This document shows positions 51,163-62,797 of a DNA stretch of 64,000 nt, one piece after another (position 1 is the first letter of the stretch; every line of letters begins with the position of its first letter). Under the pieces are notes generated by a model, which was not told where the DNA came from, made no database searches, and saw only the letters and a list, made by a program, of their open reading frames with translations. Origin of the DNA: Epilithonimonas zeae. Its GTDB lineage: Bacteria; Bacteroidota; Bacteroidia; Flavobacteriales; Weeksellaceae. A program made the translations under genes and the position numbers. The DNA lies in contig NZ_CP075338.1 in NCBI RefSeq assembly GCF_023278365.1, forward strand, positions 2,604,001 through 2,668,000, read 5' to 3'.

Positions 51163-54033
51163 TTATTTCAACTTTTTCTTAACAGCTACTTCCTCGTAGA
51201 CTTCAAGAATATCTCCAACTTCTATGTCGTTATAACCTTTGATATTAAGACCACACTCATAACCTTTGGTTACTTCTTTTACATCATCTTTGAAACGTTT
51301 CAAGCTTTCTAACTCTCCATCAAATTTCACAATTCCATCTCTAAGAAGTCTGATTTTAGAATTTCTTGTTACTTTTCCTGTAAGAACCATACATCCAGCA
51401 ATAGATCCAACCTTCGAAATCTTGAATACTTCTCTGATTTCTACGTTACCAATAACTTGTTCCTGAATCTCTGGAGAAAGCATTCCTTCCATCGCTTCTT
51501 TAACTTCGTCAATTGCTCGGTAAATAATAGAATAAGTTCTGATTTCCACTTCCTCTCTATCAGCAATATCTTTTGCATTTGCACTTGCTCTTACGTTGAA
51601 TCCAATCATAATTGCATCTGAAGCAGCAGCGAGCAATACATCACTTTCAGAGATCTGACCAACGCCTTTGTGAAGGATATTAACCTGAATCTCTTCTGTA
51701 GATAATCTTTGTAACTGATCTGCCAATGCTTCAACTGATCCATCCACATCACCTTTAAGGATAATATTCAGCTCTTTGAAATCTCCCAGAGCGATACGAC
51801 GACCAATCTCATCAAGTGTCAAATGTTTCTTAGTTCTAATAGACTGCTCTCTCTGAAGCTGTTCTCTCTTATTTGCAAGTGTTTTAGCTTCTTTTTCGTC
51901 AGCAAAAACTCTGAATTTATCACCTGCTGTTGGCGCACCATCTAAACCTAGAATTGTTACAGGAATTGACGGTCCTGCTTTTTCCATTGGCTTTCCTCTT
52001 TCATCCAACATTGCTTTCACTTTACCGTGATTTTTACCTGCAAGAACATAATCTCCAACAGTTAAAGTTCCGTTTTGAACCAACATTGTGGCTACATATC
52101 CACGACCTTTATCCAAAGCAGCTTCTATAACAACTCCACTAGCTTGTTTATTTGGATTTGATTTCAATTCCAGCATTTCTGCCTGAAGTAAAACTTTCTC
52201 TAATAACAAATCTATGTTATTACCGAATTTAGCTGAAATCTCTTGCGCCTGAACTTTTCCTCCCCATTCTTCTACTAGAATATTCATTCCGGAAAGTTGT
52301 TGACGAATGTTATCTGGGTTAGCTCCAGCCTTATCTACTTTGTTGATTGCGATAATCATTGGAACACCTGCAGCTTGTGCGTGAGCAATAGCTTCCTTGG
52401 TTTGTGGCATTACATCGTCATCGGCAGCAACTACAATAATTGCAATATCGGTAACTTGTGCACCTCTGGCTCTCATTGCGGTAAACGCCTCGTGACCAGG
52501 TGTATCCAAGAATGTAATTCTTTGTCCACTTTCCAACTTCACGTTGTAAGCCCCAATATGCTGCGTAATTCCTCCAGATTCCCCAGCGATAACGTTGGTT
52601 TTTCTGATGTAATCCAGTAAAGATGTTTTACCGTGATCTACGTGTCCCATTACGGTAACAATCGGAGCTCTTGGTAATAGGTCTTCTTCTAAGTCAGGTG
52701 TTTCATCCGCTGCAGCTTCTTCAACATCAGCATCAGAGAATTCAATATTATAACCAAATTCATCAGCAACTAACATTAATGTGTCAGCTTCAAGACGTTG
52801 GTTCATTGTCACCATAACACCTAGAGAGAAACAAGCAGAAATAACTTCTGTCGCACTTACATTCATCAAACTAGCCAAATCGCTAACCGTGATGAACTCA
52901 GTTACTTTAAGAGTTCTGTCTTGCGCATCGATTTCCTGCTGGATTTCGTCCTGCTCTCTTCTCCAAGATCTTTTATCTTTTCTGTGTTTAGAACCTTTAG
53001 ACTTACCTCCTTTATTAGTCAGTTTCTCTAAAGTTTCTTTGATTTGATTTTTAACTTGCTCATCCGTTAATTCAACAGGCATTGTACGAGCTTGTCCACC
53101 TCGGTTGTTTCCACCTCGGTTATTTCCTCCAGGGCGGTTATTGTTTCCTCCTTGGCGATTACCACCTTGGTTGTTTCCACCTTGTCCTTGTGGACGGTTG
53201 TTATTATTTCCACCTGGGCGGTTACCTCCACCTTGGTTATTTCCTCCTTGCTGATTGTTGCCTTGGTTGCCATTGTTATTCTGGCCAGGAACATCTTTAG
53301 TAATACGCTTTCTTTTTTTCTTAGCAGCGTTATTATTAGAATTAGCAGAAGGTTTTGGTTTATTGAACTGAGAAAGATCTATTTTCTCACCAACGATTTT
53401 AGGACCGTCTAGTTTTTGATAAACCGTTTCTATTTTCTGAGGTTCTTCAGAATCATTGGATTCTGTATTTTCAGTCTGAGGTTTTACAGCTTCTACAACT
53501 TTTTCCTCTTTTTTAACCTCTTCTTTTACAATGGGTTTTGGTTCCTCTTTTGGTTTTTCAGAAGCTTTAGGCTTATTGCTCTCCAGTTTAGACAAATCAA
53601 TTTTATCTAAAACTTTGAACTCCTGTTTTTCTTCTTTTTTAACCACTTCTGGTTTTGGTTCTTCTTTCTGAACAGGTTCAGCAGCGGGAACACTTGGAAC
53701 GACTTCTTCCACAGACTTTGTTGGATTAAGATCTATTTTCCCTAAAATCCTGGTCTCTGGTTTTACATTTGCTTTGGCTCTTATAACCTCAGGTGCTTTT
53801 TCTTCGATCGCTAATTTTTCGTCAGGAACTTTAGAAATCACCACCTCATGAGAAGCTTTTCTTTGTTCTCCATCTTTTCGGAACTCAGCTTCCAATGCAG
53901 AAAATGCCTGTTCTTCTAATAGAGCGTTAGGGTTACTGTCCACACCTATCCCTTTGCTCTGCAGATATTCCACAGCTCTTGGTATAGAAATGTTCAGTTC
54001 TTTAACGGCTTTATTTAATCTTATTTTTGGCAT
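51163..54033 (-). CDS. infB: Translation initiation factor IF-2 with RGG/NGG-rich linker
   Basis: The 956-residue GTPase delivers initiator tRNA to the ribosome. The N-terminal IF2_N motif ([20 protein letters not shown]) is followed by an acidic-lysine linker (about 65-215). A Gly/Asn/Arg/Gln-rich stretch follows (about 245-315), with repeats such as GGNNRGG. The G domain starts near 455 ([15 protein letters not shown], then DTPGHEAF and NKVDKA), and domains II to IV follow. It closes the rimP-nusA-infB operon with its own terminator. The long linker is common in Bacteroidetes, but the RGG-type block is prominent here. Confidence 0.95.
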   Translation of the reverse strand: MPKIRLNKAVKELNISIPRAVEYLQSKGIGVDSNPNALLEEQAFSALEAEFRKDGEQRKASHEVVISKVPDEKLAIEEKAPEVIRAKANVKPETRILGKIDLNPTKSVEEVVPSVPAAEPVQKEEPKPEVVKKEEKQEFKVLDKIDLSKLESNKPKASEKPKEEPKPIVKEEVKKEEKVVEAVKPQTENTESNDSEEPQKIETVYQKLDGPKIVGEKIDLSQFNKPKPSANSNNNAAKKKRKRITKDVPGQNNNGNQGNNQQGGNNQGGGNRPGGNNNNRPQGQGGNNQGGNRQGGNNNRPGGNNRGGNNRGGQARTMPVELTDEQVKNQIKETLEKLTNKGGKSKGSKHRKDKRSWRREQDEIQQEIDAQDRTLKVTEFITVSDLASLMNVSATEVISACFSLGVMVTMNQRLEADTLMLVADEFGYNIEFSDADVEEAAADETPDLEEDLLPRAPIVTVMGHVDHGKTSLLDYIRKTNVIAGESGGITQHIGAYNVKLESGQRITFLDTPGHEAFTAMRARGAQVTDIAIIVVAADDDVMPQTKEAIAHAQAAGVPMIIAINKVDKAGANPDNIRQQLSGMNILVEEWGGKVQAQEISAKFGNNIDLLLEKVLLQAEMLELKSNPNKQASGVVIEAALDKGRGYVATMLVQNGTLTVGDYVLAGKNHGKVKAMLDERGKPMEKAGPSIPVTILGLDGAPTAGDKFRVFADEKEAKTLANKREQLQREQSIRTKKHLTLDEIGRRIALGDFKELNIILKGDVDGSVEALADQLQRLSTEEIQVNILHKGVGQISESDVLLAAASDAIMIGFNVRASANAKDIADREEVEIRTYSIIYRAIDEVKEAMEGMLSPEIQEQVIGNVEIREVFKISKVGSIAGCMVLTGKVTRNSKIRLLRDGIVKFDGELESLKRFKDDVKEVTKGYECGLNIKGYNDIEVGDILEVYEEVAVKKKLK
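53091..53290 (-). repeat. Imperfect tandem repeats in infB encoding Gly/Asn/Arg-rich linker
   Basis: The minus-strand coding sequence repeats short units translating to GGNN, NRPGG and NNRGG over about 65 residues. It lies between the disordered linker and the first folded IF-2 domain. Confidence 0.8.
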
Positions 54034-54096
54034 AAATATAAATTTGCTTTTGGCTTTAGCGTTTTAAGCTTATTATTTTTCTTTTTATTAAGTTTT

Positions 54097-54123
54097 GGTC
54101 TCGGAAAGATCCTTTCTCCGACC
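54097..54123 (-). promoter_or_regulatory. Hairpin in the nusA-infB gap
   Basis: The minus-strand mRNA can fold TCGGA...AAG-GAT-CTT...TCCGA with outer GGTC/GACC. No T-run follows, so it is not a terminator; it may be a processing or attenuation element within the operon. Confidence 0.4.
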
Positions 54124-54134
54124 AGATTTATTTC

Positions 54135-55370
54135 CTATCCTTCTAATTCTTCTCTTAGAATATTCTTCACATCTTCGATTGTTTCTTCTTCCAAATCCAC
54201 AATCTTCAACAATGCGTCCGTATCTTTATCTAATACACTTCTGGCTGTATTAAGCCCCACCTTCTTGAACTCATCAATAATCCAAGACTCTATCTCATCT
54301 GAGAATTCTACCAATTCTACATCATCATCATCAGAAGTTTCTCTGTAAACATCGATCTCGAAACCTGACAACCAAGAAGCCAATTTGATATTCTGACCTT
54401 GCTTACCAATCACTTTCGAAATTTCTTCCACCGGTGTGTAAACCAATGCATAATTAGTATCAGTATTAACCTCAATTTTATTAATGGTAATATTTCCTAA
54501 AGCTCTCTTTACAAGAATTTCCGGATTTTTTGACCACTGGATAACATCGATGTTCTCATTTCTCAATTCTCTTACCACACCGTGGATTCTTGAACCTTTC
54601 ACACCGACACAAGCTCCAACCGGATCAATTCTGTCATCGTAGGCATCAACAGCGATTTTTGCTTTCTCACCAGGAATCCTTACTACTTTCTTAAGAATAA
54701 TTGTTCCATCTTGAATCTCAGGAATCTCAAGTTCCAATAATTCTTCCAAGAATTTAGGTGCAGTTCTGGAAACTGTAATCTGTGGTTTAGAACCTCTGAA
54801 ATCAACACTTTCTACAATTGCTCTTACATTATCTCCCTTTTTGAAGAAGTCGGAAGGGATTTGATTTTCTTTTGGTAAAATAAATTCATTATCCTCATCA
54901 TCTAAAAGAATCACGTGTTTGTGACGGATGTGGTGAACTTCACCAACAATCAATTCTCCAATTTTATCACGGAATTGGTCATACAAAGCCGCATTGAAAT
55001 GCTCCTGGATTTTTGTTGCCAAGATTTGCTTAAGTGTCAAGATATTTCTTCTTCCCAATTTGGAAACCGGAATCTCTTGTGTATATTCTTCTCCAACCTC
55101 AAAAGTTGAATCTATCTTTCTAACTTCAGAAATTTCTATTTCCAAATCATCATCTTCAGACATCTCATCCTCAACAATGACTTTGTTCAAGAAAATCTGA
55201 AAATCTCCTTTATCAGGATTTACAATTACATCAAAATGATCATCAGAATCATATCTTTTTCTAAGAAGAGTCTTAAGAGAATCCTCGATAATAGCCATTA
55301 AGTCTATTTTGCTGATATTCTTTATTTCTTTAAAATCACCAAAGGCTTCTATTAAAGCTAAATTATCCAT
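54135..55370 (-). CDS. nusA: Transcription elongation/termination factor NusA
   Basis: The 411-residue protein has an N-terminal RNAP-binding domain (about 1-130), an S1 domain (about 135-200, IVGEVHHIRHKHVILLDDED), and KH domains (GVKGSRIHGVVRELRNENIDVI, then VIGKQGQNIKLASWLSG). A short acidic C-terminus ends the protein. It lacks the longer proteobacterial C-terminal repeats. It lies between rimP and infB in the conserved operon. Confidence 0.95.
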   Translation of the reverse strand: MDNLALIEAFGDFKEIKNISKIDLMAIIEDSLKTLLRKRYDSDDHFDVIVNPDKGDFQIFLNKVIVEDEMSEDDDLEIEISEVRKIDSTFEVGEEYTQEIPVSKLGRRNILTLKQILATKIQEHFNAALYDQFRDKIGELIVGEVHHIRHKHVILLDDEDNEFILPKENQIPSDFFKKGDNVRAIVESVDFRGSKPQITVSRTAPKFLEELLELEIPEIQDGTIILKKVVRIPGEKAKIAVDAYDDRIDPVGACVGVKGSRIHGVVRELRNENIDVIQWSKNPEILVKRALGNITINKIEVNTDTNYALVYTPVEEISKVIGKQGQNIKLASWLSGFEIDVYRETSDDDDVELVEFSDEIESWIIDEFKKVGLNTARSVLDKDTDALLKIVDLEEETIEDVKNILREELEG

Positions 55371-55438
55371 ATTTAATATATAATTGATAAATGACGATTG
55401 ACAGTTGATTTTTGATACAACATCAATCCATCGTTATG

Positions 55439-55909
55439 TTAAAATTTTATTACTACTAATGCTTTTTTAATTTCGGAATAAAGGATTTCTTTATCTTCTA
55501 TAACATCTTCTTTTCCTTTCCCGATTAATTTTGGTCTTCTGTATTCTAATCGAAGTACAATTTTTTCTTCATCTACACTAACCAGTTCCCCTTCGATTTT
55601 TTCAGTTTCATTATTCAACAACACTTCAATCGACCTTCCAATATTTTTCTTGAATTGTCTTAGCGAACCAAGTGGCTCACTTAATCCGGCAGACATTACC
55701 TGCAAACTGAAATCATGCTCTTCACGATCCATATTGAACTCAATCGCTCTACTGACATCCAAACAATCCTGAAGCGTAACACCATTGTCACCATCCAGAA
55801 TAGCTATGATATCAGAAGCTGCAGAAATTTTAAGATCAACTAAAAAAAGATCAGGTCTTGTCTCGAGAAACTCACTGATTAACCGATTAACTTCTGTTTT
55901 GAAATCCAT
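55439..55909 (-). CDS. rimP: Ribosome maturation factor RimP
   Basis: The start is placed at ATG 55909 (156 residues), since the family begins MDFKTEVNRLI; a longer frame from 56023 adds 38 residues with no similarity. A strong Shine-Dalgarno-like GAGGTGAT lies just upstream, unusual for Bacteroidetes. Motifs are DGDNGVTLQDCLDVSRAIE near 50-68, VMSAGLSEPL and KNIGRSIEVLL. It assists 30S subunit maturation and heads the rimP-nusA-infB operon. Confidence 0.9.
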   Translation of the reverse strand: MDFKTEVNRLISEFLETRPDLFLVDLKISAASDIIAILDGDNGVTLQDCLDVSRAIEFNMDREEHDFSLQVMSAGLSEPLGSLRQFKKNIGRSIEVLLNNETEKIEGELVSVDEEKIVLRLEYRRPKLIGKGKEDVIEDKEILYSEIKKALVVIKF

Positions 55910-56059
55910 AATATCACCTCTAAATATATTTACGAAAAAAGGCATTCTTGCGAAAGCCTTCCCATTTTTCCCGTAAATCTTTTGCAAAGATAAATATTTT
56001 TTCTTTAATATACAAGAAACCAATTATTTCAATTATACGTACCGCAAACTATTTTTTCC

Positions 56060-56067
56060 TATTTTTG
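56060..56067 (+). promoter_or_regulatory. -7 box of the polysaccharide locus
   Basis: TATTTTTG is an exact TAnnTTTG match 25 nt upstream of the GTG of the first gene; the -33 box is weak. Confidence 0.5.
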
Positions 56068-56091
56068 CCTGAATTTTAAAACTTATTCTTT

Positions 56092-57258
56092 GTGAATATT
56101 ACAATAGTTGGAACCGGATATGTTGGGCTGTCTAATGCTGTTTTGCTAGCACAACATCATAATGTAATTGCTTTGGATATTATTCCAGAAAAAGTTGAAA
56201 TGCTCAACAATAAGCAATCTCCAATTGACGACAATGAAATTACGGAATTTCTAAAAACAAAAAATCTCAATATAAAAGCAACTCTTGATAAAGAAGAAGC
56301 TTATAAAAATGCGGACTTTATTATAGTCGCCACGCCTACAGATTACGATGCTTCTACAAATTATTTTGATACACGCAGCGTTGAAAATGTGATAAAAGAG
56401 GCTAAAGAAAATAACCCAAAAGCAGTTTTCATTGTAAAATCTACTGTTCCAGTTGGCTTTACAGAGAACCTAAAGAAAGAGTTAAACTTTGACAATATTA
56501 TATTTTCTCCAGAGTTTTTGAGGGAGGGAAAAGCACTTTACGATAATCTTTACCCATCGAGAATTATTATTGGTGAACAAAGTGAGCGGGCAACGGTTTT
56601 TGCAAATCTTTTGAAAGAAGGTGCTATAAAAAAAGACATCCCTACTCTTTTTACTAATGCAACAGAGGCAGAAGCTATCAAATTATTCTCGAACACCTAT
56701 TTGGCAATGCGTGTGGCTTACTTCAATGAGTTAGATAGTTATTCCCAAATACACGGATTGGACAGCCGTCAAATTATAGAAGGCGTGGGACTAGATCCAA
56801 GAATTGGGTCTCATTATAACAATCCATCTTTTGGATACGGAGGCTATTGCTTACCAAAAGACACCAAACAATTGTTGGCTAATTATAATTCGGTTCCCAA
56901 CAATCTCATCCAAGCTATTGTGGATGCTAATCGCACAAGAAAAGATTTTATTGCGGACTCTATTTTGGAAAAAAAACCAAAGAAAGTTGGTGTTTATCGA
57001 TTAATAATGAAATCCGGTTCAGACAATTTCCGGGCATCTGCAATACAAGGCATTATGAAAAGAATCAAAGCAAAGGGCGTGGAAGTAGTTGTTTATGAAC
57101 CTGTTTTGAAAGAAGATTCTTTTTTTGGATCTAAGGTTTCTCGGGATTTGGAAGCTTTTAAACAAGAATGTGATATTATCATATCCAACCGAAAAACTCC
57201 AGAATTGGAGGATGTAAAAGAGAAAGTATATACTAGAGATTTATTCGGAAACGATTAA
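56092..57258 (+). CDS. ugd: UDP-glucose/GDP-mannose family nucleotide-sugar dehydrogenase
   Basis: The 388-residue protein starts at GTG 56092. It has the NAD-binding [17 protein letters not shown] near 7-23, [17 protein letters not shown], and the catalytic Cys253 in [15 protein letters not shown]. It is about the length of single-domain UDP-glucose 6-dehydrogenases and oxidises the sugar C6 to an acid. It opens a plus-strand surface-polysaccharide locus. The exact sugar nucleotide, and so the symbol, is inferred from family size. Confidence 0.85.
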   Translation: MNITIVGTGYVGLSNAVLLAQHHNVIALDIIPEKVEMLNNKQSPIDDNEITEFLKTKNLNIKATLDKEEAYKNADFIIVATPTDYDASTNYFDTRSVENVIKEAKENNPKAVFIVKSTVPVGFTENLKKELNFDNIIFSPEFLREGKALYDNLYPSRIIIGEQSERATVFANLLKEGAIKKDIPTLFTNATEAEAIKLFSNTYLAMRVAYFNELDSYSQIHGLDSRQIIEGVGLDPRIGSHYNNPSFGYGGYCLPKDTKQLLANYNSVPNNLIQAIVDANRTRKDFIADSILEKKPKKVGVYRLIMKSGSDNFRASAIQGIMKRIKAKGVEVVVYEPVLKEDSFFGSKVSRDLEAFKQECDIIISNRKTPELEDVKEKVYTRDLFGND

Positions 57259-57287
57259 AATTAAAAACTATTTTTATAAAAACATTT

Positions 57288-58367
57288 ATGAAAAACATTA
57301 TAATTACCGGAGGTGCCGGTTTCATAGGCTCTCACGTTGTAAGAGAATTTGTGAAGAATAATCCGGATTCTAAAATCATCAATCTTGATGCTTTAACTTA
57401 CGCTGGAAATCTTGAAAACCTGAAAGATATCGAAAACGAACCTAATTATGTTTTCGAAAAAGCAGACATTACAAAACCAGAAGAGCTTAGAAAAGTTTTT
57501 GAAAAATATAATCCTGATGCAGTAGTACATTTAGCTGCTGAAAGTCACGTAGATAGAAGTATCACAGATCCCAACGCATTTATTAACACGAATGTCAACG
57601 GAACTGCTAATCTTCTTAATCTTTGTATCGAATTCTGGACATTGAACCCAGATCATACCCACGGAAGATTCCCTAACGAACCTAGAAAAAATCTTTTCTA
57701 TCACGTTTCTACTGACGAAGTTTATGGAAGTCTTGGAGAAACTGGTTTCTTTTTGGAAACAACGCCCTATGATCCGCAATCGCCATATTCAGCATCCAAG
57801 GCAGCTTCTGATCATTTGGTAAGAGCTTATGGAAACACTTACGGAATGCCTTTTATTTTGTCTAATTGTTCTAACAATTACGGACCAAACCATTTCCCTG
57901 AGAAACTGATTCCGCTTTGTATTTCTAATATTCTGAACGAAAAACCATTACCAATCTATGGTGACGGAAAATACACAAGAGATTGGTTATTCGTAATTGA
58001 TCACGCCAAAGCAATTCATAAGATTTTCAACGAGTCTAAAACCGGAGAAACTTACAACATCGGAGGTTTCAACGAGTGGCAGAATATTGATTTGGTGAAG
58101 GAATTAATCAAACAATTGGACGCAAAACTAGGTAAACCAGAAGGTTATTCTGAAAAACTGATTACTTACGTTAAAGACAGACCTGGACACGATAAGAGAT
58201 ATGCTATTGATGCTTCAAAATTAAATAAAGATCTAGGTTGGAAACCATCTGTAACGTTTGAAGAAGGATTAGGAAAAACTATTGATTGGTTCTTGGAAAA
58301 CAAAGAATGGCTGGACAATGTAACTTCCGGCGATTATCAAAAATATTACGAAAGTCAATATTCATAA
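57288..58367 (+). CDS. rfbB: dTDP-glucose 4,6-dehydratase
   Basis: The 359-residue SDR has [15 protein letters not shown] near 8-22, [12 protein letters not shown], the active-site STDEVYG and [16 protein letters not shown] with the catalytic Tyr-Lys. It makes dTDP-4-keto-6-deoxyglucose from dTDP-glucose. It is followed after 23 nt by rfbA; no rfbC or rfbD is seen within the window. Confidence 0.95.
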   Translation: MKNIIITGGAGFIGSHVVREFVKNNPDSKIINLDALTYAGNLENLKDIENEPNYVFEKADITKPEELRKVFEKYNPDAVVHLAAESHVDRSITDPNAFINTNVNGTANLLNLCIEFWTLNPDHTHGRFPNEPRKNLFYHVSTDEVYGSLGETGFFLETTPYDPQSPYSASKAASDHLVRAYGNTYGMPFILSNCSNNYGPNHFPEKLIPLCISNILNEKPLPIYGDGKYTRDWLFVIDHAKAIHKIFNESKTGETYNIGGFNEWQNIDLVKELIKQLDAKLGKPEGYSEKLITYVKDRPGHDKRYAIDASKLNKDLGWKPSVTFEEGLGKTIDWFLENKEWLDNVTSGDYQKYYESQYS

Positions 58368-58390
58368 AAACACAAAAAACTAATTTCAAG

Positions 58391-59251
58391 ATGAAAGGAA
58401 TCATTTTGGCCGGAGGTTCCGGAACAAGACTTTATCCGTTAACAATCGCTGTAAGCAAGCAATTGATGCCTGTTTATGACAAACCTATGATTTATTATCC
58501 GCTTTCAACATTATTGTTGGCAGGAATTAAGGATATTCTAATCATCACGACTCCACACGATCAAGAAGGATTTATCAAGCTTTTAGGAGATGGTTCTCAA
58601 ATTGGTTGTAATATTCAATATAAAGTGCAACCAAGTCCGGATGGATTGGCACAAGCTTTCATTCTTGGTGATGAGTTTATTGGACATGATGCGGCAGCTT
58701 TGGTTTTAGGAGATAATATTTTTTACGGTTCCGAAATGGGAACATTACTGAAAAACAAAACTAATCCAGATGGAGGTGTTGTTTTTGCCTACCACGTTTC
58801 TGATCCTGAAAGATACGGTGTTGTAGAATTTGATAGTGATTTCAAAGCATTGTCTATTGAAGAAAAGCCTTTAAAGCCAAAATCTAATTATGCTGTTCCT
58901 GGATTATATTTTTATGACAATGATGTTGTAGAAATTGCAAAAAACATCCAACCATCTCCAAGAGGTGAACTAGAAATTACTGACGTTAACAATGTTTACT
59001 TAAGCAAAGGTAAACTTGAAGTAGGCGTTTTGGATAGAGGAACTGCTTGGTTAGATACTGGAACTTTTGATTCTCTTCAGGATGCTTCAGAATTTGTAAG
59101 TGTGATTGAAAAAAGACAAGGTTTCAAAATCGGATGTATAGAGGAAATTGCCTTCAGAAATAAATTCATCAATGAAGAAAAAGTTCTGGAAACAGCAGCA
59201 AAATATGGTAAAAGCGGGTATGGTGAATATCTGAAAAACCTTATAAAATAA
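58391..59251 (+). CDS. rfbA: Glucose-1-phosphate thymidylyltransferase
   Basis: The start is placed at ATG 58391 (286 residues, [18 protein letters not shown]) because the family begins there; the longer frame from 58286 overlaps rfbB. Further motifs are [27 protein letters not shown] and [14 protein letters not shown]. It makes dTDP-glucose from glucose-1-phosphate and dTTP, feeding RfbB. Confidence 0.95.
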   Translation: MKGIILAGGSGTRLYPLTIAVSKQLMPVYDKPMIYYPLSTLLLAGIKDILIITTPHDQEGFIKLLGDGSQIGCNIQYKVQPSPDGLAQAFILGDEFIGHDAAALVLGDNIFYGSEMGTLLKNKTNPDGGVVFAYHVSDPERYGVVEFDSDFKALSIEEKPLKPKSNYAVPGLYFYDNDVVEIAKNIQPSPRGELEITDVNNVYLSKGKLEVGVLDRGTAWLDTGTFDSLQDASEFVSVIEKRQGFKIGCIEEIAFRNKFINEEKVLETAAKYGKSGYGEYLKNLIK

Positions 59252-59268
59252 ACTTAATATAGACACAA

Positions 59269-60120
59269 ATGAGTGATTCTCATAAACAAGAATGGACAGA
59301 AACAATCGAATCGAATCATTCTCTTTTTGACCTCAATCTAAAAGAAGTTTGGCGATACAAGGATTTGGTTTATATGTTCGTAAAAAGAGACTTTGTTTCT
59401 AGTTTTAAACAGACAATTCTAGGTCCGATCTGGTTTTTCATCAACCCTATCTTTACCACTATTGTTTATCTTGTTGTATTTGGAAATATTGCTAAGTTAT
59501 CAACAGACGGCGCTCCTAAAATTTTGTTTTATCTTGCAGGAATAACTCTATGGAATTATTTTTCTACTTGCCTTAACTCAACATCTAATGTTTTTACGGC
59601 TAATGCCAGTATATTTGGAAAGGTGTATTTTCCAAGATTGGTAATGCCTCTATCCATAGTCTTTTCAAATCTGATGAAGCTAGGCGTACAAATGGTATTA
59701 TTTTTAGTCGTTTTCTTTTATTATTTGTTTCAAGGAGAAGTACAACCAAATTGGTGGATTCTTGCTACGCCTTTTTTAATTGCTCTAATGGCAATCTTCG
59801 CATTGGGACTAGGAATGATATTCTCTTCTTTAACGACTAAATACCGTGATCTTCAAATGCTTTTAAGCTTTGGGGTCAGTTTGTATATGTATGCCACTCC
59901 GGTAATTTATCCTACATCTAGTTTAAGAGGAATTTTCAAGACGATTGCATTTTACAATCCATTAACCGGTATTTTTGAATGTTTCAAATATGCTTGGTTA
60001 GGAGTTGGAGATTTCAGCCCAATGATGTTGATCATCAGCACGGTTATTATTTTAATTATTCTGGCAATTGGAACCGTGATATTTAACAAAGTTGAAAAAG
60101 GCTTTATGGATACAGTATAA
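59269..60120 (+). CDS. Polysaccharide ABC exporter permease (Wzm type)
   Basis: The 283-residue protein has about six transmembrane segments and the ABC-2 permease layout. The start [20 protein letters not shown] lies near 42-61, and [20 protein letters not shown] is a conserved loop. It forms the inner-membrane channel for O-antigen or teichoic-acid-like polymer export, driven by the ATPase two genes downstream. An acyltransferase gene lies between the two subunits. Confidence 0.88.
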   Translation: MSDSHKQEWTETIESNHSLFDLNLKEVWRYKDLVYMFVKRDFVSSFKQTILGPIWFFINPIFTTIVYLVVFGNIAKLSTDGAPKILFYLAGITLWNYFSTCLNSTSNVFTANASIFGKVYFPRLVMPLSIVFSNLMKLGVQMVLFLVVFFYYLFQGEVQPNWWILATPFLIALMAIFALGLGMIFSSLTTKYRDLQMLLSFGVSLYMYATPVIYPTSSLRGIFKTIAFYNPLTGIFECFKYAWLGVGDFSPMMLIISTVIILIILAIGTVIFNKVEKGFMDTV

Positions 60121-60128
60121 ATCTGGAT

Positions 60129-60722
60129 ATGATGAATTGGATCAAATTTTTCAAAACATTAAAAAAATATTATTATCTGGAACCTGCTTTCGATAATATT
60201 ATTACAGATTTCAGAAAAGTCGAGAACCTTAAAAAAAAGTATAATTGCAATATCGATTATCGCGTAAGAATTTCTTATGATGATATAAGCAATTTCCAAA
60301 TTGGAGAAAATGTTTACATTGGAGCTTACTCAGTTATTTTTGTTACCAATGAAAATGACAAAAAAAATTCGCAACTTATTATTGGTAAGGATACTTATAT
60401 CGGCGAGCAAAACAATATAAGAGCAGCTGGCGGAACAATCAAGATTGGAAAAAAATGCCTGATTTCCCAACAGGTAAGCATTATTGGATCTGACCATACA
60501 TATAAAAAGGGGACTAACATTCAAGATCAGCCCTGGAAGGAAGAAAACAATGGTGTCGAAATTGGAGATGACGTTTGGATTGGATGTTCGGTACAAATAA
60601 TGGCAGGTGTAAAAATAGGAAATGGAGCAGTCATTGCAGCCGGAAGTGTTGTTACAAAAGATGTTGAAGAAAATACAGTCGTCGCAGGAGTTCCCGCAAA
60701 ATTTATAAAACACAGAGAATGA
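60129..60722 (+). CDS. Left-handed beta-helix (hexapeptide) acyltransferase
   Basis: The 197-residue protein has hexapeptide repeats from about 60 on ([27 protein letters not shown]) and the terminal [20 protein letters not shown] and [19 protein letters not shown]. It resembles sugar O- or N-acetyltransferases and probably modifies the polymer repeat unit. It overlaps the ATPase start by 4 nt (ATGA), so it is tightly coupled to export. Confidence 0.83.
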   Translation: MMNWIKFFKTLKKYYYLEPAFDNIITDFRKVENLKKKYNCNIDYRVRISYDDISNFQIGENVYIGAYSVIFVTNENDKKNSQLIIGKDTYIGEQNNIRAAGGTIKIGKKCLISQQVSIIGSDHTYKKGTNIQDQPWKEENNGVEIGDDVWIGCSVQIMAGVKIGNGAVIAAGSVVTKDVEENTVVAGVPAKFIKHRE

Positions 60723-61972
60723 AACCTATCGCAATAAAGGCAGAAGACATTTCGAAACAATACCGTCTTGGACAAGTGGGAACAGGAACTTTATCTCACG
60801 ACCTCAACCGTTTTTGGCATAGAATAAGAGGAAAAGAAGATCCTTATTTACGAATCGGTGAAGTTAATGACAGAACAATAAAAGGAGGCAGCGATTATGT
60901 CTGGTCTCTCAGAGATATTAATTTCGAAATAGAACAAGGTGATGCTGTAGGAATTATAGGAAGAAATGGAGCCGGAAAATCAACTTTATTAAAATTATTA
61001 AGTAAAGTTACAAAACCCACAACTGGTAAAATATATACAAAAGGGAGAATCGCTTCATTGTTAGAAGTAGGAACAGGCTTTCATCCTGAAATGACAGGTC
61101 GTGAAAATGTTTTCCTAAATGGTGCTATTCTTGGAATGACGAGAAAAGAAATCACGAGAAAATTTGACGAAATAGTTGATTTTTCCGGAGTTGAAAAATA
61201 TATCGACACGCCGGTAAAACGATACAGTTCCGGAATGTATGTGCGCCTGGCATTTGCTGTTGCGGCTCATTTGGAATCAGAGATTTTGATTGTTGATGAA
61301 GTTTTAGCTGTTGGTGATTTGGAGTTTCAGAAAAAATGTCTCGGCAAGATGGGAGATGTTAGTAATGGTGAAGGAAGAACTGTTCTTTTTGTAAGTCACA
61401 ATATGGCTTCTATCAAACAGCTTTGCAACAAAGGAATTTTTCTAGAAAAAGGAAATATAAGATATGACGGGAATATCGATGAGTGTATCAATCTTTATTC
61501 TAATGACAATATCTCTGCAGATTCATCTATTCTGGATGTGCTCAATATCAAAGATCCGAATTTAAGCATTTCACATTTTTCAGTTAATGGAATCAATGGA
61601 ACGATGGTTCCAATGAATTTTGATGACAATAAATTGACTATAAGAGTTGAAGGCGAATTAAAAGAAGAAGCTGAATTTGAATTGGAATCTTTATTTTTCA
61701 ATAACTTTGATATTCCAATGATGTTTTATGCACCAGGGCATTACGAAGGGGTTAAAAAATATCCTAAAGGTAAATTTGTAGTTGAAAAAACCATTCATCT
61801 ACCGGAAGGAATGAACAAAGGAAATCTATATATGCACACCTATCTTGCAGATCCCGGAAAGAAAATGTACACCGATCTGAAAAATAAGATCAGAATCGAA
61901 TTCGAAGGAACAAGAATGCAGACTGGCTGGGTTTTCCAGATAGACAGTGCAGGAATTTTGTATTTGAAATAA
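60719..61972 (+). CDS. Polysaccharide ABC exporter ATPase with C-terminal substrate domain (Wzt type)
   Basis: The 417-residue protein has Walker [10 protein letters not shown] (81-89), the signature [16 protein letters not shown], Walker [13 protein letters not shown] and a switch histidine in [11 protein letters not shown]. Residues from about 260 on form an extra domain like the Wzt carbohydrate-recognition module, which in studied systems checks the polymer end group before export. The neighbouring acyltransferase could supply that end modification. Confidence 0.9.
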   Translation: MKPIAIKAEDISKQYRLGQVGTGTLSHDLNRFWHRIRGKEDPYLRIGEVNDRTIKGGSDYVWSLRDINFEIEQGDAVGIIGRNGAGKSTLLKLLSKVTKPTTGKIYTKGRIASLLEVGTGFHPEMTGRENVFLNGAILGMTRKEITRKFDEIVDFSGVEKYIDTPVKRYSSGMYVRLAFAVAAHLESEILIVDEVLAVGDLEFQKKCLGKMGDVSNGEGRTVLFVSHNMASIKQLCNKGIFLEKGNIRYDGNIDECINLYSNDNISADSSILDVLNIKDPNLSISHFSVNGINGTMVPMNFDDNKLTIRVEGELKEEAEFELESLFFNNFDIPMMFYAPGHYEGVKKYPKGKFVVEKTIHLPEGMNKGNLYMHTYLADPGKKMYTDLKNKIRIEFEGTRMQTGWVFQIDSAGILYLK

Positions 61973-61975
61973 GTT

Positions 61976-62797
61976 TTGAAAAAGAAATTCATCACATACG
62001 GAAGTAATGCTTTTCTTCAGTCATCAAAAAGGATTATTGAAGAAGCAAAATCTCTGAATGCCTTTAACGAAACTCAACGTTACGGATATTCGGATTTGCC
62101 ATATGCATTGAAGTCTTCTCCACTTTTCTTAGATAAAAAAAAAGGCGGACATTGGATTTGGAAAGCTTATATCATTTTTGACAGTCTTTCCAGGTTGTCT
62201 AACGGAGATATTTTAGTTTATGTGGATTGCGGAAGTGAACTGAAAAATTCTGCCGGCTGGAAAAATCAATTTGAAGAATTGACTCATTCTGATGCTGTTT
62301 TTTTCCAATATAGAGACAATCAGGATTACGGCTGGAAAAGATTCAATCCAAATCTCACTGATGATCCGAAACTGAAATATTGGACTAAAAAATCAACAAT
62401 CGAGCAATTCCAGAATCTTTTTGAAAATGATAAAGAATGGCTAGGAAAAAATAAACTTTGGGCTGGGTTTACAATTATTAAAAAAACGCCGGAAACTTTT
62501 CAATTGGTAAAAGATTGGTTAGATATAATGATTTACAGACCCGATTTAGTTGCCGACCCATTGATTTTTGAAAGAGGAAATCAGAATGAGGGATTCGCTT
62601 CTCATCGATATGATCAGACTATTTTGTCGATTATTGTAAGATATTATCAGAAAAATATAAATATTACAATCAAAGATGAAGAAAGTGAAGGCAATTATGA
62701 TAATCAAATTGTAAAAGCTTCCCGAAGAGTTGATAAAACCGAAGAAAAAAGTATAAAATCGTTCCTAAAAAGAACATATCACAGAATAAAAAAATAA
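61976..62797 (+). CDS. Putative glycosyltransferase-like protein of the polysaccharide locus
   Basis: The 273-residue protein starts at TTG 61976, with no better start nearby. It has [14 protein letters not shown] near 57-70 and the aspartate motif [12 protein letters not shown] near 78-89, which resembles the metal-binding DxD region of GT-A glycosyltransferases. A later segment [19 protein letters not shown] fits a nucleotide-sugar enzyme but is not diagnostic. I do not place it in a named family. It starts 3 nt after wzt and overlaps the fucose synthase start by one base. Confidence 0.6.
   Translation: MKKKFITYGSNAFLQSSKRIIEEAKSLNAFNETQRYGYSDLPYALKSSPLFLDKKKGGHWIWKAYIIFDSLSRLSNGDILVYVDCGSELKNSAGWKNQFEELTHSDAVFFQYRDNQDYGWKRFNPNLTDDPKLKYWTKKSTIEQFQNLFENDKEWLGKNKLWAGFTIIKKTPETFQLVKDWLDIMIYRPDLVADPLIFERGNQNEGFASHRYDQTILSIIVRYYQKNINITIKDEESEGNYDNQIVKASRRVDKTEEKSIKSFLKRTYHRIKK

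Noticed and set aside
53091-53300. Repeats in infB resembling a CRISPR-like or VNTR array
   Set aside because: The repeats are in frame and code a Gly/Asn/Arg-rich linker of IF-2; there are no spacers.
55910-56023. Longer RimP start
   Set aside because: The extra residues are not RimP-like, and a Shine-Dalgarno-like site lies just before the inner ATG.
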